From an uncultured Acidimicrobiales bacterium (GTDB lineage: Bacteria; Actinomycetota; Acidimicrobiia; Acidimicrobiales; SZUA-35), in contig CALKZY010000030.1 of NCBI GenBank assembly GCA_938002965.1, positions 89,945 to 153,944 of the forward strand: DNA of 64,000 bases, written 5' to 3'. The notes beneath the pieces are model-generated. The model saw only the letters and a program-made list of their open reading frames with translations, was not told the origin of the DNA and did not search any database. Position numbers and translations under genes: made by a program. This document shows, piece by piece, positions 62,776 through 64,000 of the stretch (the stretch's first letter is position 1; each line of letters begins with the position of its first letter).

Positions 62776-63933
62776 CTAGGAGCCTTTGGCCGCCTCGTAG
62801 CGGTCCGTTGCCTCCTCGACGGCTGCCAGCTGCTTGTCAGCCAATTCCGGTCGGGCGCTTCTGGCCCGGTCGGCTGCGCCGACGGTTGAGCTGACCTGAC
62901 CCTGGAAGTGAGGCATCACGTGACGGGCGAACAGCTCGTAGCTCTTCTTGGTCGCCTGATTGTTGGCCCAGTTGTGGGCCAGCGTCAGATAGGCGCCAAA
63001 GCCGCCATTGGACTGCTCGAGCAACTCCTCGATCTGCTTGACCGCCATGTCCGGCGTTCCGACGACCCCCAGGCCGCCGTTGACGAAGTTGACCATCTCG
63101 TCGATGTTGCCGCCGTCAACCGCCATCTGCGGGAAGGCAGCGACGTTTTGGAAGTAGCGGAACCATTGCTCGATGCCGTACTCCACATCTTTGCGGGCTT
63201 CCTCTTCGCTTTCGGCCAAGTGCATGAGGCCGACGAGTCGCCACTTCTCTCGATCGGCGACTTTGCCGTAGGTGGCGGCCACTTCCTCCTGGATGGTCCA
63301 GTGGTGGGCCAATACGTCCATGCCGACGGCCACGGTGGCGCCAAGTGACAAAACGCCTGCTCCGTGTTTTCCGGCCAGGCGAGCGCCAGAGGGCGAAGCA
63401 ACGGCGGCAACAGCCACGTCGAACAGGGGGTCGCTGTAGGGACGCAGGTGCAGCTGTGCCTCGTTCAGCTTGAGGCGATCACTCTCGTAGGTGACCGGCT
63501 TGTCGGTGGTCAGGAGCTGCATGACGATGTCCATGTACTCCTCGAGCAGCGGGCGCATTTGAGATGGCTCCAAGCCCAACATGGCGGCGTCGGTCGGTAG
63601 AGCACCAGGCCCGACTCCGAACATGATCCGGCCTCGGGTTAGATGATCCAGCAGAACCATTCTCTCGGCGGTCCACAACGGATTGTGGTACGGCAACGAG
63701 ACCACGCCGGTGCCCAGCTTGATATTGTTGGTTCGCGCTGCGGCTGAGGCGATGAAGATCTCCGGCGAGGCGATGATTTCACTACCAGCTGAGTGGTGTT
63801 CCCCGATCCAGGCTTCGTCGAAGCCGAGGCGATCCATGTGCTCGATCAGCTCAAGGTCCCACTCGAGGGAGAGGGTCGGGTTGTGGTCGGGTGGGTGGAA
63901 CGGGGCTATGAAGCTTCCGAATCGCATGCGCAT
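62776..63933 (-). CDS. LLM-class flavin monooxygenase, limonene-1,2-monooxygenase-like
   Basis: 385 residues. MRFGSFIAPFHPPDHNPTLS, EHMDRLGFDEAWIGEHHSAG, LGTGVVSLPYHNPLWTAERM and LTRGRIMFGVGPGALPTDA follow the bacterial-luciferase pattern, close in length and order to limonene 1,2-monooxygenase (LimB). LimB-type enzymes are FADH2- or FMNH2-dependent, needing a separate reductase. The substrate could be a monoterpene or alkanal. It converges with the PAS-GGDEF gene and has only 67 bases behind its start to the window end, so its operon context is cut off. Confidence 0.88.
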   Translation of the reverse strand: MRMRFGSFIAPFHPPDHNPTLSLEWDLELIEHMDRLGFDEAWIGEHHSAGSEIIASPEIFIASAAARTNNIKLGTGVVSLPYHNPLWTAERMVLLDHLTRGRIMFGVGPGALPTDAAMLGLEPSQMRPLLEEYMDIVMQLLTTDKPVTYESDRLKLNEAQLHLRPYSDPLFDVAVAAVASPSGARLAGKHGAGVLSLGATVAVGMDVLAHHWTIQEEVAATYGKVADREKWRLVGLMHLAESEEEARKDVEYGIEQWFRYFQNVAAFPQMAVDGGNIDEMVNFVNGGLGVVGTPDMAVKQIEELLEQSNGGFGAYLTLAHNWANNQATKKSYELFARHVMPHFQGQVSSTVGAADRARSARPELADKQLAAVEEATDRYEAAKGS

Positions 63934-64000
63934 GTCGAGAATCTCCCTTGTTGATGCTTGGGTTTGCCGGCTCGCCTTCGGCGGTGGAGACGGCGCCTAT
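63934..64000. other. Window end, upstream of the limonene-monooxygenase-like gene
   Basis: The last 67 bases have no complete feature. They should carry the promoter of the leftward gene at 62776-63933, but no -10/-35 pair is clear. Confidence 0.5.

Overview
The window is gene-dense, GC-rich chromosomal DNA from an actinobacterium. Four luciferase-like flavin oxidoreductases of the kind that usually use coenzyme F420, a mycothiol-type (maleylpyruvate isomerase fold) enzyme, a DUF3817 membrane protein and a remnant of an HNH endonuclease of the DUF222 (13E12) type point to high-GC Actinobacteria. A member of the Acidimicrobiia is my best guess from overall gene style; this is inference, because no rRNA or other phylogenetic marker lies in the window. 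No tRNA, rRNA, CRISPR array or insertion sequence was found.

Layout. 1-3.8 kb: the 3' part of a DUF4143 ATPase, a hydantoinase-B remnant, and a tandem pair of paralogous lipoprotein genes, one of them frameshifted. 3.9-10.5 kb: a membrane protein, an F420-type oxidoreductase, a secreted Trp-motif protein, a three-gene ABC exporter and an HNH remnant. 10.5-22.6 kb: catabolic and housekeeping genes. These are a P450/Baeyer-Villiger monooxygenase pair, a VOC-cupin-cupin protein followed by two tiny membrane proteins, a flavin-nucleotide binding protein, a HisA-like protein that lacks a catalytic Asp, a butyrobetaine-hydroxylase-like dioxygenase with an SDR and an F420-type oxidoreductase, a pyrophosphatase, and an AraC-GyrI regulator preceded by phased repeats. 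22.6-27.4 kb: an envelope copper operon (inosose dehydratase-like protein, cupredoxin lipoprotein, NosD-like beta-helix protein, two-domain multicopper oxidase) beside a CPVC membrane protein.

27.4-33.2 kb holds the most interesting locus. It has an ECF sigma factor, a small acidic candidate anti-sigma/substrate protein, a subtilisin-like protease and, divergently, a 951-residue TPR-CHAT protease. This gene set resembles the output half of type III-E CRISPR (TPR-CHAT, Csx30, RpoE), but there are no Cas genes. 33.2-36.8 kb is a polysaccharide-type cluster (dehydrogenase, epimerase, glycosyltransferase). 37-44.1 kb has an F420-type oxidoreductase, a DUF4214-metallopeptidase lipoprotein, an amino-acid-synthesis family protein, and a methyltransferase/acyl-CoA ligase/acyl-CoA dehydrogenase operon.

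44.1-53.7 kb is a polymorphic toxin island read leftward. A clear promoter and a structured leader precede a 2124-residue RHS protein with a PIN-like tip, followed by an immunity array (small cognate candidate, SUKH-3, SUKH, unknown, DUF416-like, and a frameshifted small gene). 53.8-64 kb has 15-bp tandem repeats, a carotenoid oxygenase, a VapBC-type toxin-antitoxin pair, a YczE-type membrane protein, a MacB-type ABC transporter, a crotonase, a PAS-GGDEF protein with a degenerate GGQEF site, and a limonene-monooxygenase-like flavoprotein.
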